Shown in pieces: positions 13,684 to 13,687 of a stretch of 13,687 nt of DNA. Each line of letters starts with the position of its first letter. The stretch's first letter is position 1. This stretch comes from Sporosarcina sp. GTDB taxonomy: Bacteria > Bacillota > Bacilli > Bacillales_A > Planococcaceae. The position numbers and the translations under genes are program-made. The notes beneath the pieces were generated by a model. The model was not told the origin of the DNA, did not search any database, and saw nothing but the letters and a program-made list of their open reading frames with translations. The stretch is taken from assembly GCA_029263945.1 (NCBI GenBank), contig JARIDM010000188.1:1-13687 (forward strand). The letters run 5' to 3'.

Positions 13684-13687
13684 CATC

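Larger units (their letters stand above)
12656..13687. other. AT-rich intergenic region, about 1 kb, no convincing gene
   Basis: This stretch separates the minus-strand MFS gene from a plus-strand gene that should start just past the window. Reading frames are short and mostly lack starts with ribosome-binding sites. It contains an MFS promoter candidate at 12872-12880, two related 24-bp dyads, several short perfect dyads with 3-bp centres (13184-13200, 13277-13291, 13399-13413), and a 10-bp direct repeat near the right end. No tRNA, known riboswitch, transposase or CRISPR repeat is recognisable. It may be a regulatory region plus decayed sequence. Confidence 0.6.

Noticed and set aside
12661..13687. 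A complete insertion sequence, prophage fragment or CRISPR array in the right-hand intergenic region
   Set aside because: No transposase or integrase motif, no paired terminal repeats with target duplication, and no regularly spaced repeats were found.

Overview
The window is a stretch of low-GC Bacillota chromosome, most likely order Bacillales. The gene order (TPR protein - tig - clpX - lonA - engB - hemA - hemX - hemC - hemD, all on the minus strand) is the conserved block known from Bacillus subtilis. Protein lengths also agree with that lineage: HemX 276, LonA 774, ClpX 422 and HemA 456 residues with the chosen starts. A Planococcaceae-type genus (Sporosarcina or Lysinibacillus relatives) is my guess from overall sequence feel and the absence of lonB. 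It cannot be proven from the window.

Reading in the direction of transcription, from high to low coordinates: (1) about 1 kb of AT-rich non-coding DNA (12656-13687). It carries several perfect inverted repeats and ends with a plus-strand Shine-Dalgarno for a gene starting just outside the window. (2) A 12-helix MFS transporter of the oxalate/formate-antiporter or monocarboxylate type, with its own strong terminator. (3) A TPR protein (YsoA-like) with its own promoter. (4) tig (trigger factor), with tandem promoters and a terminator that is a perfect 24-bp palindrome. (5) A 360-bp spacer and clpX, with a good sigma-A promoter. (6) A large hairpin, then lonA and engB joined by an ATGA overlap and closed by an intrinsic terminator. 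(7) The heme operon hemA-hemX-hemC-hemD, which starts from its own promoter region and leaves the window inside the last few codons of hemD.

The genes fall into two functional groups. One is protein quality control and ribosome biogenesis: Tig folds nascent chains, ClpX unfolds substrates for ClpP, LonA degrades damaged or regulatory proteins, and EngB assembles the 50S subunit. The other is the C5 route to tetrapyrroles: HemA makes glutamate-1-semialdehyde, HemC and HemD make uroporphyrinogen III, and HemX tunes HemA abundance.

No mobile element, CRISPR array, RNA gene or defence system is evident, and I do not see a new biological system here. The least explained parts are the 1-kb region at the right end (two related 24-bp dyads, nested hairpins, small open frames), the hairpin fused to the lonA ribosome-binding site, and the direct repeats in the hemA promoter. 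Several reading frames extend upstream of the likely start. Family lengths, Shine-Dalgarno positions and overlapping promoters or terminators were used to choose the starts given here.
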